NCBI GenBank assembly: GCA_028871455.1
Contig: JAGWNF010000016.1
Coordinates: 1 to 64,000, forward strand
Direction of reading: 5' to 3'
DNA from: Alphaproteobacteria bacterium
Lineage (GTDB): Bacteria > Pseudomonadota > Alphaproteobacteria > ATCC43930 > CGMCC-115725
Length of the DNA stretch: 64,000 nt
Shown here: positions 1 to 7,761 of the stretch, in pieces
Layout: the number at the start of each line of letters is the position of its first letter
Numbering within the stretch: the first letter of the stretch is position 1
Notes under the pieces: generated by a model
Database searches by the model: none
What the model was told of the DNA's origin: nothing
The model's input: only the letters and a program-made list of their open reading frames with translations
Translations under genes and position numbers: made by a program

Positions 1-547
1 TGGTCGGCGCGTCGAGCCCCACCATTGGAGAGCGCGACAAGTACCCGCGCTTTTCGCAAAACCGAAAGAACGTGCGCGCGGCCGTGAACGCGTGCGCGCA
101 TTCGGCGGGCGTCGAGATCAAACCATCGATGACTTCCGCAACCTCGCGCTTGGTGATGGCCTCAAGCCGGAGCTTCCCGAGTGTCGGGACCAGGTGCCGA
201 CGGATGAGGCGCTCCGTCTCTGCCGCCGACGACGGCTTATTTTTCGTCTTAAGATGAAGCTCGATAAAGCGATCGAAGGCCGTTTGGAACACCACGGTGC
301 TCTGATCGCGCTTACCTTGCTGCTCTCCAATGAGAGCCTTTGCCTTCGATCGGGCCGCCGCGAGCTTCAGATCCGGATACCGGCCGATTTTGATACGCCG
401 ACGATTGGCCCCCGCGCCCATTACAAGCGTAAAGGTCTTCGCGCGCTTGCCGACGCGCAGCGCGAGCCCCGGGATGGCGTCGTCTGCAAAGTCGCGCTGC
501 CCGTTCTCGACCTTCAGCGCCTTTATCGCGATGTCCGTTAGGTGCAT
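1..547 (-). CDS. Tyrosine integrase, N-terminal part (runs off the window)
   Basis: The reverse strand reads open for 182 codons from the ATG at 547 to the window edge. The first ~85 residues fit the DUF4102/Arm-DNA-binding domain of island and prophage integrases (MHLTDIAIKAL at the start, then GLALRVGKRAKTF and RRIKIGRYPDL). Residues ~100-180 fit the SAM-like core-binding domain. The catalytic domain with R, H and Tyr lies outside the window, so activity cannot be judged. The gene lies just downstream of the 3' end of tRNA-Leu in the same orientation, the usual layout for an integrase at its own attachment site. An alternative ATG at 557 opens a different frame and is rejected. Confidence 0.88.
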   Translation of the reverse strand, partial: MHLTDIAIKALKVENGQRDFADDAIPGLALRVGKRAKTFTLVMGAGANRRRIKIGRYPDLKLAAARSKAKALIGEQQGKRDQSTVVFQTAFDRFIELHLKTKNKPSSAAETERLIRRHLVPTLGKLRLEAITKREVAEVIDGLISTPAECAHAFTAARTFFRFCEKRGYLSRSPMVGLDAPT

Positions 548-567
548 TTAGGTGCATCCTAGGTGCA
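539..567. repeat. Three direct repeats of TAGGTGCA at the integrase start
   Basis: TAGGTGCA occurs at 539-546, 549-556 and 560-567, that is every 10-11 bp or one helical turn. The first copy overlaps the integrase start codon. Helically phased short repeats beside an integrase gene suit arm-type or excisionase binding sites, or an autorepression operator. That role is an inference. Confidence 0.6.
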
Positions 568-589
568 AAAGCCCCGCGCGTAGCGGGGC
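567..589 (-). terminator. Rho-independent terminator between tRNA-Leu and integrase
   Basis: On the reverse strand a 7-bp GC stem (571-577 pairing with 583-589, 5-nt loop) is followed by TTTT. It lies ~100 nt past the 3' end of tRNA-Leu and just before the integrase start. It could end the tRNA transcript and insulate the integrase. Confidence 0.6.
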
Positions 590-686
590 AGAGGTATGTT
601 ACCTAGGGAGCAACTTTAGCATGGCCGGAAGCAGATAAACAATCGTTATTTCAATGGCTTGTGTGACACTATGTTCAACTATGTGG

Positions 687-773
687 TGGTGCCCCTGGCC
701 GGACTCGAACCAGCACGCCCTTGCGGGCAACAGATTTTGAGTCTGCCGCGTCTACCAATTCCGCCACAGGGGC
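687..773 (-). tRNA. tRNA-Leu (anticodon CAA)
   Basis: An 87-nt reverse-strand sequence folds as a class II tRNA. The acceptor arm is GCCCCTG with its match GGGGC. The anticodon loop CTCAAAA gives CAA, there is a long variable arm, the T loop GGTTCGAGTCC is present, and a CCA end is encoded (687-689). The partial integrase just downstream makes its 3' end the likely island attachment site. Confidence 0.95.
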
Positions 774-922
774 AGCGGCGGTCACTATAACCGGGGGTCG
801 CGGCCGGTCAATCTGGCTTCACACTTGCGACAGCCGAGCTAATACGGCTAGATCGCGCCCGCCGGCTTTGACCCGCCCGACCGGATCACATCGACCGACC
901 GACCGCCAGGAGCCCGCTCGAT

Positions 923-1558
923 ATGCTCGCGAAGATCGTCCCATCGCTGGCCGCGCTAATCGTAGGGACGATCTCGACCCTCGGCTACGGCGGCATCGTC
1001 ATCCTGATGGCCATCGAGTCCGCCTGCGTTCCGCTGCCATCCGAGATCATCATGCCGTTTTCGGGATATTTGGTCTTCACCGGCCGGTTCGATCTCGTGC
1101 TGGTGGCCACGATGGGCGCGATCGGTTGCAATGTCGGCTCGACCATCGCTTACGCCGTGGGCTACTACGGCGGCCGGCGCTTCATCGAGCATTGGGGCGG
1201 ATACGTGCTGATGGGCCGGCGCGAACTGGATTGGACACATCGCTTTTTCGAGCGCTACGGAAGCATCACCGTTCTCGTTGGCCGGCTCTTGCCGATCATC
1301 CGCACGTTCATCGCCCTCCCCGCCGGCATCGCCGGCATGTCGCAGACGAAGTTCCAGATTTATACCTTTATCGGCTCCTGGCCGTGGTGCTACGCGCTGG
1401 CTTATGTCGGATACCGGCTCGGCGAGCAATGGGACAACAACCCGCATTTCAAGGCGATCATGCAGCAATCCGATGTGGCCGTCGCGGCCGCCATCGTCCT
1501 TGGCATCGTCTGGTACATTTGGTGGCATGTGAAGCACCGGTTGCGGCCTGACGAATAA
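923..1558 (+). CDS. DedA family membrane protein
   Basis: This is a 211-residue integral membrane protein of the DedA/SNARE-associated (VTT) family, whose members act in lipid carrier recycling and membrane homeostasis. Family signatures are present. An acidic re-entrant motif with E32 and E41 (ESACVPLPSEIIMPFSGY) lies near the N-terminus. The second motif GRLLPIIRTFIALPAG is at 120-135 with R121 and R127. Hydrophobic segments lie at ~10-30, 50-80, 140-165 and 185-202. CAGGAG upstream is a weak Shine-Dalgarno. The gene is followed 20 nt later by dsbB, suggesting cotranscription. The substrate cannot be told from sequence. Confidence 0.9.
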   Translation: MLAKIVPSLAALIVGTISTLGYGGIVILMAIESACVPLPSEIIMPFSGYLVFTGRFDLVLVATMGAIGCNVGSTIAYAVGYYGGRRFIEHWGGYVLMGRRELDWTHRFFERYGSITVLVGRLLPIIRTFIALPAGIAGMSQTKFQIYTFIGSWPWCYALAYVGYRLGEQWDNNPHFKAIMQQSDVAVAAAIVLGIVWYIWWHVKHRLRPDE

Positions 1559-1577
1559 CGTGAACTCCCGGAGCCGT

Positions 1578-2054
1578 ATGCACAGCACCCGCCAGCACCT
1601 CATAGTCATCTTTGCCGCCGCCATCGTCGTCGTGGGCGCCGCGCTCGCGTCGCAGTATTGGGGCGGTCTCCAGCCCTGCGAACTTTGTCTCATTGAACGC
1701 TGGCCCTACTACGCCGCGATCGTGATTGCAGTCCTGGCGCTGGCTATTCCCGTGGCCGGCTGGCCGCGGGCCGCGTTGTTGCTGCTTGCATTGGTGTTCG
1801 TCGCGAGCGCGGTGCTCGGCTTCTACCATGTCGGCGTCGAACAGCACTGGTTCCGAGGACCCGTGGCCTGCACCAGCAGCAACCGCGTCCCTCAAACCTT
1901 GGCGGAGCTGAAGCAAATGCTGGCGCATACCCAAGTCGTGATGTGCGACCAGGTGCAATGGTCGCTCGGCGGCGTCTCGTTGGCCGGTTGGAATTTCATC
2001 GCCTCGGCGCTGATCGCTATCTATGCCTACTTCGCCTGGCGACAACGTGCATGA
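1578..2054 (+). CDS. dsbB: Disulfide bond formation protein B
   Basis: This 158-residue inner-membrane protein reoxidises DsbA by passing electrons to quinone. It shows four hydrophobic segments, the first periplasmic cysteine pair C34-x2-C37 (QPCELCLIERWPYY), and the second pair C98 and C123 in the following loop. The length matches short alphaproteobacterial DsbB proteins. I chose ATG 1578 because GGAG lies 5 nt upstream; a GTG at 1560 would add six residues. The stop overlaps the COQ7 start (ATGA at 2051-2054), so the two are probably translationally coupled. Both proteins depend on ubiquinone. Confidence 0.9.
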   Translation: MHSTRQHLIVIFAAAIVVVGAALASQYWGGLQPCELCLIERWPYYAAIVIAVLALAIPVAGWPRAALLLLALVFVASAVLGFYHVGVEQHWFRGPVACTSSNRVPQTLAELKQMLAHTQVVMCDQVQWSLGGVSLAGWNFIASALIAIYAYFAWRQRA

Positions 2055-2626
2055 GCCGCCGGCGTCGCGCCACATACTCGCGTCGAAACGCCGGCCGGCT
2101 GCCTGGCGATCGGACGAGCGCCGATGCAATTGCGCGCATGATTCGTGTCGACCAAGCAGGCGAATATGGCGCCGTGCGGATTTACGACGGCCAGCTCGCC
2201 GTGCTCAAGAACGCGAACGCGGCAGGCCCGATCCGCCGTATGGCAGCACAAGAAAAGCGACATCTCGAGCGGTTCGACGCGCTCGTCGCGGAACGGCGCG
2301 TGCGACCGACGGCACTCTCCCCCGTCTGGCACTGGGCCGGCTACGCGCTCGGCGCGGCAACCGCGCTGCTGGGCGAAACCGCCGCCATGGCCTGTACCGT
2401 CGCCGTCGAAGAGGTGATCGACGAGCACTATCGGCGCCAACTTGAAGCCCTGGGGAACGCCGATCCGAAGTTCGCCGAGATGGTCGCCGATTTCCGTGCC
2501 GACGAAATGCACCATCGCGACACCGCACTGGCGCACGGCGCCGCCGAGACGCCGGGCTATCCGCTGCTTTCAGCCGCCATCAAGGCCGGTTCGCGGCTCG
2601 CTATCTGGTTGTCGACACGCCTTTGA
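2051..2626 (+). CDS. coq7: Demethoxyubiquinone hydroxylase (COQ7)
   Basis: This 191-residue diiron monooxygenase hydroxylates the demethoxyubiquinone ring late in ubiquinone synthesis. The full ligand set is visible: E38 (DQAGEYGA), E68-x2-H71 (QEKRHLER), E120 (VEEVIDEHY) and E152-x2-H155 (DEMHHRDTA). I started it at the ATG overlapping the dsbB stop. The same frame is open further upstream, but that part overlaps dsbB and lacks family similarity. The first 24 residues are basic and probably not part of the fold. All catalytic residues are intact. Confidence 0.93.
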   Translation: MSRRRRATYSRRNAGRLPGDRTSADAIARMIRVDQAGEYGAVRIYDGQLAVLKNANAAGPIRRMAAQEKRHLERFDALVAERRVRPTALSPVWHWAGYALGAATALLGETAAMACTVAVEEVIDEHYRRQLEALGNADPKFAEMVADFRADEMHHRDTALAHGAAETPGYPLLSAAIKAGSRLAIWLSTRL

Positions 2627-2650
2627 ACGTTGATCGATCGGAGGACGATC

Positions 2651-2743
2651 ATGATGCGCACAAAGATCGAGTATGGTCAGCATGCGCGTCAAGAAATTCG
2701 CCGCCGCTGGTCTGAGCGGCGGGAATCGGTCGCAGCCGTCTAG
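2651..2743 (+). CDS. Possible 30-residue peptide (unsupported function)
   Basis: An ATG at 2651 follows a strong GGAGG with 6-nt spacing and opens 30 codons of a charged, Arg/Glu-rich peptide ending in TAG at 2741. The stop overlaps the end of the convergent metF-like gene. I recognise no family, and the Shine-Dalgarno is the only support. Confidence 0.25.
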   Translation: MMRTKIEYGQHARQEIRRRWSERRESVAAV

Positions 2744-3693
2744 AGCGCGTGCCGTTTGTCGGCCACACCCGAAGCAGCGATCACTTCGGGAATGTCCGAA
2801 GGGTTGAGCGGCGCCATGACGTGCGCACCGGAAATTCCCGGCACTTCGGTCAATTGCTGCAGCAATTCGATGCAGATGCGCCTGCCTTCGGCGCGCGCAT
2901 CGACCGCCTTCTCGATTCGCTCGATGAGCGCATCGGGAATGATAGTGCCGAACAGCTTTTCTTTCATCCAACGCGCCGAGCGCACCGAGGGGATCGGCGC
3001 GATGCCGATCAGGATTTTAAGCCGCGGCACCAGACCGAGCTCGACGAGCCGTCCCGCGTAGCGACGGACCACGCCGATATCCATGCAGAACTGCGTCTGG
3101 ATGAAATCTGCCCCGGCATCGGCTTTGGCTCTGAGACTTTTGGCGTCCCAGCTTGGCGGCGGATCGACCGGCAGATCAGCGGCGCCGAGAAAAAGATCGA
3201 AGCCGCCCTTGATCTCGGTGCCGGGCAGCAGCTTGTGCTCGCGGCGCATCTTCTGCGCGGTCGCAAGCAGGTTGCGGCTGTCGAGATCGAAGACTGCTTT
3301 GGCCTCCGGCTGATCGCCGGCCTTCGGATCGTCGCCGCCGAGAATGAGTACGTTGCGAATGCCGAGCGCCACGGCGCCGAGTAGATCGCTCTGCAGCGCA
3401 ATGCGGTTGCGATCGCGACAGGTCATCTGCAGGATCGGCTCAACCCCGTTCTGAACGAGGAAATGCGCTGCGGCGATGCCGGCGAGATGCGACTTCGCAC
3501 CCGCGCCGTCGGTGACGTTGACTGCCGCAGCGACGCCCTTCAGCGGCATGGCACGCGCAACGAAATCGGCGGGATCGGCAGTTACGGGTGGCGTGACCTC
3601 GGCCGTGACGCAGAAGCGCCCTTCTTCGAGGCGCTGCTGCAATGTACTGATTGTTTGGGTCGGTAAGGTTCGAGATTCGTTGGGGGGGGTCAT
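2740..3693 (-). CDS. Methylenetetrahydrofolate reductase family protein
   Basis: This 317-residue protein has the MTHFR TIM-barrel fold, which reduces 5,10-methylene-THF to 5-methyl-THF with FAD. Family features include AEVTPP near the N-terminus, VNVTDG with the following LAGIAAAHFL, the LILGGDDPK block, GADFIQTQFCMD and GIAPIPSVRSA. The length fits bacterial MetF-type enzymes without a regulatory domain. It stands alone, without metH or other folate genes nearby, so a specialised C1 role (for example demethylation) is possible. An eight-C tract spans codons 2-4. Similarity is at family level, so no symbol is given. Confidence 0.85.
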   Translation of the reverse strand: MTPPNESRTLPTQTISTLQQRLEEGRFCVTAEVTPPVTADPADFVARAMPLKGVAAAVNVTDGAGAKSHLAGIAAAHFLVQNGVEPILQMTCRDRNRIALQSDLLGAVALGIRNVLILGGDDPKAGDQPEAKAVFDLDSRNLLATAQKMRREHKLLPGTEIKGGFDLFLGAADLPVDPPPSWDAKSLRAKADAGADFIQTQFCMDIGVVRRYAGRLVELGLVPRLKILIGIAPIPSVRSARWMKEKLFGTIIPDALIERIEKAVDARAEGRRICIELLQQLTEVPGISGAHVMAPLNPSDIPEVIAASGVADKRHAL

Positions 3694-3760
3694 GCCGAAC
3701 GCCGCCGAGTATAGTCGGGCGAGCGTTCGCCTCCAGCAGAATCTTCGTCGCGAACGCAGT

Positions 3761-5386
3761 CTACTGCACGGCAGTCGCTGCGCGGCGATCTTCGCGAATC
3801 ACATCGGCCGCCTTCTCCGCGATCATGATCGTCGGCGAATTGGTATTGCCCGATGTGATCGTCGGCATGATCGATGCGTCGACAACGCGGAGACTACCGA
3901 TTCCGCGCACGGCAAGCCGCGCGTCGACGACGGCGGCAGCATCCGAGCCCATCTTGCAGGTCCCGACGGGGTGGAAGATTGTCGTGCCGATGTCGCCTGC
4001 GGCGCGCGTCAACTCCTCGTCTGTCCGGAACTGCACGCCGGGCCGGTACTCGGCGGGTGTAAAGCGGGCCATCGCCTTGGCCGCGACAATGCGGCGCGTC
4101 AGACGGATCGCGTCCGCAGCCACGCGGCGATCGGATTCGACCGAAAGATAATTTGGCCTGATTGCCGGATGTGCTGCCGGATCGGCGCTTGTAATGCGGA
4201 CGTAGCCGCGGCTGTCGGGGCGCAAGTTGCATACCGACGCGGTAAACGCGGGAAACGGATGACAAGGGTCGCCGAACTTGTCGAGGCTGAGCGGTTGGAC
4301 ATGGTACTCAAGATTGGGTGTTTCGCGTGCGCGGTCGCTCTTGGCAAAGCAGCCAAGTTGCGACGGCGCCATGGTCAACGGCCCACGCTTAAAAAGGAAG
4401 TATTCGAGCCCCATGCCGATGCGCCCGACGAGGCTATTGGCGCGTTCGTTGAGCGTCCGCGTGTTGCTGACCTTGAACACGACACGGATTTGCAGATGAT
4501 CTTGGAGATTCTCGCCAACGCCGGCAAGCTCGTGCACGACCGCGATGCCGTGCGACTGCAGCAAGCCGCCGGGACCGATGCCGGAAAGCTGCAATAGTTG
4601 CGGCGAGCCGATGGCGCCCGAGGCAAGGATCACTTCGCCCCGAGCTTCAGCCTGGCACGACGCGCCGCCCCGGACGAAATCGACACCGACCGCACGACGT
4701 CCGGCGAAGCGGATATGGCTGGCCTGCGCGCCGGTCACTACCTTGAGATTCGGCCGGTTCATGACCGGCCGCAGAAAGGCGCGCGCCGTGTTCCAACGGA
4801 CGCCGCGGTGTTGATTGACGCGAAAGTACGCGCTGCCCTCGTTGTTGCCGCGATTGAAATCGTCGATCTTCGGAATGCCGAGCTCGGCGGCGGCGTCTCG
4901 GAAGGCATCGAGGATTTCCCAGCTCAGACGCATCGGCTCGATCCGCCACTCGCCATCTTGGCCGTGGAATTCGTCGGCACACTCGACGTTGTCTTCCGAC
5001 CGCTTGAAATAGGGCAATACATCGTCCCACGACCAGCCGGGGTTGCCGAGTTGGCGCCACCCGTCGTAATCGCGCGCTTGGCCGCGCATGTAGATCATGC
5101 CGTTGATCGAAGAGCAGCCGCCAAGCACGCGGCCGCGTGGATACTCAAGAACACGACCATTGAGTCCGGCCTCGATGTCGGTCTTGAAACACCAGTCGGT
5201 GCGCGGGTTGTTCTGTGTATAGAGATAGCCGATCGGAATTCGGATCCAGATGTAGTTGTCGGTGACACCGGCTTCGAGCAGCAGGACCGTGACCTCGGGA
5301 TCGGCGGAGAGGCGATTGGCGAGGACGCAGCCAGCGCTCCCCGCACCGACAATGATGTAATCGAAACTGTCGATTTTCTCGCTCAC
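3761..5386 (-). CDS. GMC family FAD oxidoreductase (choline dehydrogenase-like)
   Basis: This 541-residue flavoprotein of the glucose-methanol-choline family oxidises alcohols to aldehydes. It begins with the FAD-binding Rossmann motif VGAGSAGCVLANRLS (~13-27) and carries the GMC signature around RGRVLGGCSSINGM. The C-terminal active-site block HPVGTCKMG has its His at ~471, and NTNSPTIMIAEK carries the Asn near 513. No betaine genes are adjacent, so the substrate (choline, alkanol or another alcohol) is undetermined. It lies 67 nt upstream of metF-like in the same direction. Confidence 0.9.
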   Translation of the reverse strand: MSEKIDSFDYIIVGAGSAGCVLANRLSADPEVTVLLLEAGVTDNYIWIRIPIGYLYTQNNPRTDWCFKTDIEAGLNGRVLEYPRGRVLGGCSSINGMIYMRGQARDYDGWRQLGNPGWSWDDVLPYFKRSEDNVECADEFHGQDGEWRIEPMRLSWEILDAFRDAAAELGIPKIDDFNRGNNEGSAYFRVNQHRGVRWNTARAFLRPVMNRPNLKVVTGAQASHIRFAGRRAVGVDFVRGGASCQAEARGEVILASGAIGSPQLLQLSGIGPGGLLQSHGIAVVHELAGVGENLQDHLQIRVVFKVSNTRTLNERANSLVGRIGMGLEYFLFKRGPLTMAPSQLGCFAKSDRARETPNLEYHVQPLSLDKFGDPCHPFPAFTASVCNLRPDSRGYVRITSADPAAHPAIRPNYLSVESDRRVAADAIRLTRRIVAAKAMARFTPAEYRPGVQFRTDEELTRAAGDIGTTIFHPVGTCKMGSDAAAVVDARLAVRGIGSLRVVDASIMPTITSGNTNSPTIMIAEKAADVIREDRRAATAVQ

Positions 5387-5688
5387 GAGTCACCCAGTTG
5401 GACTATCTTGCCACAGCGTCGCAACGGCAGCGACGGCGCCGCGATATCGCGGCTCAACGAAGACGAACCACAAAACCGGCCTGCGCGGCTATCCTTCGCG
5501 ATTGCGGAAAATCCGCACAATCCTGGCTTGAAAATCCACAGCCGATCCCCTAGCTTCCTCGCCATCGCTTCGCTGGGTTCCGGCCTGCGCTCGATCGCTC
5601 CACTGTGAGCCCGACCCTGCAATCCGTGCCTTTCGACAGCCGATCTGGGGCGCAATCGTGTGCACCGGTAACTGCCATGGAGACGTGA
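5387..5688. other. Intergenic region between divergent GMC and csp genes
   Basis: About 300 bp with no gene I can support. It must contain the divergent promoters and probably the long 5' leader typical of cold-shock genes. I see no FNR-type or EcfG-type motif here. Confidence 0.5.
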
Positions 5689-5895
5689 ATGGCAATTGGC
5701 ACGGTCAAGTGGTTCAACGCCCAAAAAGGTTACGGTTTCATCGCGCCTGAATCCGGCGGCAAGGACGTCTTCGTCCATATCTCCGCCGTCGAGCGCGCCG
5801 GAATCGGCAACCTGAGTGAGGGCCAGAAGGTCAGCTTCGATCTCGAGCAGAGCCAGCAGGGCCGCACCTCGGCCACGAACCTGAAGCTCGTCTAA
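5689..5895 (+). CDS. Cold-shock domain protein
   Basis: This 68-residue OB-fold protein binds single-stranded RNA/DNA as an RNA chaperone. RNP1 (KGYGFIAP, ~13-20) and RNP2 (VFVHIS, ~30-35) are intact, with the usual opening GTVKWFN. GGAGA lies a few bases before the ATG. A clear rho-independent terminator follows, so the gene is monocistronic. Confidence 0.95.
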   Translation: MAIGTVKWFNAQKGYGFIAPESGGKDVFVHISAVERAGIGNLSEGQKVSFDLEQSQQGRTSATNLKLV

Positions 5896-5918
5896 GAACG
5901 AGCCTTACGCTTGATTGG

Positions 5919-5952
5919 ACGCCGCGGCGACAACGCCGCGGCGTTTGTCTTT
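5919..5952 (+). terminator. Rho-independent terminator after csp
   Basis: A 10-bp GC-rich inverted repeat (5919-5928 with 5935-5944, 6-nt loop) is followed by TTGTCTTTT, 24 nt after the csp stop. It also shields the gene fragments beyond it. Confidence 0.8.
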
Positions 5953-5966
5953 TCAGGAACTGCGCA

Positions 5967-6125
5967 TCAAAGGCCGAGCACGCGCTCGGCATTCTGGTGG
6001 AATATCTTCTCCATCACGGCATCGGCATAACCAAGCTCGCACCACTCCTGGAACAGACGCGCATAGGGAATGCTCGGATAGTCGCTGCCGAACATCACCT
6101 TGTCCTGGAGCCGCGCGCGCCAGTG
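5967..6125 (-). pseudogene. 3' fragment of an amidohydrolase gene
   Basis: On the reverse strand one frame reads LQDKVMFGSDYPSIPY, then a run ending NAERVLGL and a stop at 5967. This is the characteristic C-terminus of amidohydrolase-2 (TIM-barrel metal hydrolase) proteins, including the active-site Asp in FGSDYP. Only ~50 codons remain. Upstream the frame runs straight into the SDR start fragment, so the rest of the gene is deleted. A three-gene catabolic locus (amidohydrolase, SDR, TetR) probably once stood here. Confidence 0.75.
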
Positions 6126-6195
6126 CCAGTGCCGCGGCAGCGCCGATGCCGCTCGCTGCGCCCGTCACCAACGCCTTTTTGCGCTGCGCCGTCAT
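6112..6195 (-). pseudogene. 5' fragment of a short-chain dehydrogenase gene
   Basis: From ATG 6195 the reverse strand encodes ~28 residues with the SDR cofactor motif TGAASGIGAAAALALA (Rossmann TGxxxGIG). Similarity ends near 6115, where the DNA becomes the tail of an amidohydrolase gene in another frame. The hybrid frame would give an 80-residue nonsense product. The start and presumed TetR-controlled promoter region survive, so transcription may still occur. Confidence 0.75.
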
Positions 6196-6235
6196 CTGTG
6201 TTCCCCTTGCACCGGCAACGACCGCCGGCTTATTT

Positions 6236-6247
6236 TGAACATGTTCA
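6236..6247. promoter_or_regulatory. Palindromic operator TGAACATGTTCA
   Basis: A perfect 12-bp palindrome lies between the divergent SDR remnant (start 6195) and the TetR gene (start 6315). A near copy (TGAACACGTTC) follows the TetR gene at 7011. Position and repetition suggest the binding site of the neighbouring TetR protein. Confidence 0.6.
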
Positions 6248-6314
6248 CTTTTGGACCGGCCGCGCCGAGCATGTCAAGGCTGCGGCCCCGGTCGAGGCCA
6301 GGGAGGGGCCAGGA

Positions 6315-6986
6315 GTGACCGAACCAATTCCGCGCAGCGCCGCGCAGCCGACCGCAGGCGGGCTGCGCCAACGCAGCAAAGCGCGCAAGCTCGAGAACAT
6401 CCGCCGCACCGCGCGTGAGCTCTTTGTCGAGAGGGGCTATGACGCGACGACGACACGCGCGATTGCGAAGCGCGCGGGCATCGGGCTCGGCACGTTGTTC
6501 ACCTATGCCGCCGATAAACGCGACCTTCTCTTCCTGATCTTCAACGACGAGCTGATCGAGCTAGCAACGCAGGCTTTCGCCCGAGAAAATTCGGCACCCA
6601 TATTCGTCGATCGGCTGGTCATGGTATTCCACGACTTCTATGCCTATTTCGTGCGCCAACCGAATCTCGCGCGTTTCCTGCTGCGCGAGCTGACGTTTTA
6701 CACCTACGGGCCGGAAGCACGACGGTTCCAAGAGCATCGCGATCAGATCGTCGCCGGCGTCGCCGCGCTGGTGAAGCGCGCCCGCACCGACGGTCTCGTC
6801 GCGTCGGCGGAAGACGACATGACGGTCGCGCGTGCGATCTTCGACATATACACGGCGGAAATCCGCCGTTGGCTCGCCGACGACAGCCGCATGCCGAATC
6901 TGGCGCAAGGCCTCGCGACCTTGCGGCGCATGCTGCAGCTGCTAGTCGAGGGCTTACGGCCGTTCGCCGCCGGCCGGTTGGATTGA
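6315..6986 (+). CDS. TetR family transcriptional regulator
   Basis: This 223-residue repressor has an N-terminal helix-turn-helix (~27-72, ARELFVERGYDATTTRAIAK, then GIGLGTLFTY) and a C-terminal ligand-binding helical domain with YFVRQPNLARFLLREL. The frame is open from 5997, but family similarity begins only after ~6340. GTG 6315 is a reasonable start, with AGGAG overlapping it and GGGAGG just before. Palindromes of the form GAAC-N2-GTTC flank the gene on both sides. Its former targets, an SDR/amidohydrolase locus and an ABC transport locus, are both truncated, so it may be an orphan regulator. Confidence 0.85.
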   Translation: MTEPIPRSAAQPTAGGLRQRSKARKLENIRRTARELFVERGYDATTTRAIAKRAGIGLGTLFTYAADKRDLLFLIFNDELIELATQAFARENSAPIFVDRLVMVFHDFYAYFVRQPNLARFLLRELTFYTYGPEARRFQEHRDQIVAGVAALVKRARTDGLVASAEDDMTVARAIFDIYTAEIRRWLADDSRMPNLAQGLATLRRMLQLLVEGLRPFAAGRLD

Positions 6987-7010
6987 CAAAGGATTGACCG
7001 AACCCAATAG

Positions 7011-7022
7011 TGAACACGTTCT
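7011..7022. promoter_or_regulatory. Second TetR-type operator, TGAACACGTTCT
   Basis: This shares the arms GAAC-N2-GTTC with the site at 6236-6247 and lies ~80 nt upstream of the truncated ABC binding-protein gene. The central pair is not palindromic. It is probably a second site for the adjacent TetR protein. Confidence 0.5.
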
Positions 7023-7100
7023 AAAAACGCCTACCGGCACGTGCCTCGAAGCACGAAATAGCGCGCACAACAGGGCAGGCTCGATCTCAGGGGAGGACCC

Positions 7101-7244
7101 GTGCGCTTGCTCCGTTCCGTGCTGGCCGCGTGCCTCGCGGTCGCGTTCGTCGTCGTTGCGTATTCGGCTCAAGCCGAACCGGTGAAAATCCGACTCGGTT
7201 ATGTCGTGCCGGTGGCCAACTGGTCGTCGCTGCTCTTGAGCAAG
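7101..7244 (+). pseudogene. 5' fragment of an ABC transporter substrate-binding protein gene
   Basis: A GTG start after GGGGAGG opens a signal peptide (MRLLRSVLAACLAVAF, cleavage after AYSAQA) followed by PVKIRLGYVVPVANW, typical of nitrate/sulfonate/taurine-type binding proteins. Similarity stops after about 48 codons (SLLLSK). The frame then wanders through unrelated sequence to a stop at 7457. A normal protein has ~320-350 residues, so most of the gene and its permease and ATPase partners are gone. The export signal and ribosome site remain intact. Confidence 0.75.
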
Positions 7245-7761
7245 CTAGAGCTGCGCGCGCTTTCCCCATCATTCCGGCTCTCCGGCCGGATTTCGAACGC
7301 GTTCGACAAATGCTATCGGTGCCACCGTAGTCACGCAACCGGACAGAAAATTGCCGACGATTTCACGTTTCGGCCGTTGACGACGGCAACGAGAGGTCTA
7401 GCCTTGATACCGGCGCAACCAAGTTGGAGGGTGCCCGAACCGCATGACTCCACCTGATCAGTACGATCAGCGCCTATTTGAAAGCCCGACCTCGTGGTTG
7501 GGCGGTGAGCTTCGAGCCACCCAATGAACCCCGCCTCGCCCCCTGCGACTGCAGGCTCCCTGGCGGGGTTCGCGCGATCAGCAAACCGTGTCAGAGAGCC
7601 ATCTCGTTGGGGCAGATTGCGGTGACGATTCCGCCACAATGTGTCGAGTGCGGCACCGCCATCAACGTGAATAGATTGTCATGAAACTGTAAATTTTTTT
7701 CCTAAAAGCTGCCGCAATCGGCTGTCCAAATCAGCCACACTCCATATTCCGAAAGGCTCAT
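7245..7761. other. Relic-rich stretch without a supported gene
   Basis: The frames here (for example 7331-7639 on the reverse strand and 7478-7684 on the forward strand) show no recognisable domain and have no ribosome site. A forward run with PALRPDFERVRQML just after the binding-protein fragment may be the tail of another gene. An AT-rich tract at 7690-7705 probably belongs to the promoter of the next gene. Confidence 0.4.

Noticed and set aside
539-567. Possible CRISPR-like repeats
   Set aside because: The units are only 8 bp and adjacent, without spacers; integrase sites fit better. No CRISPR array was seen in the window.
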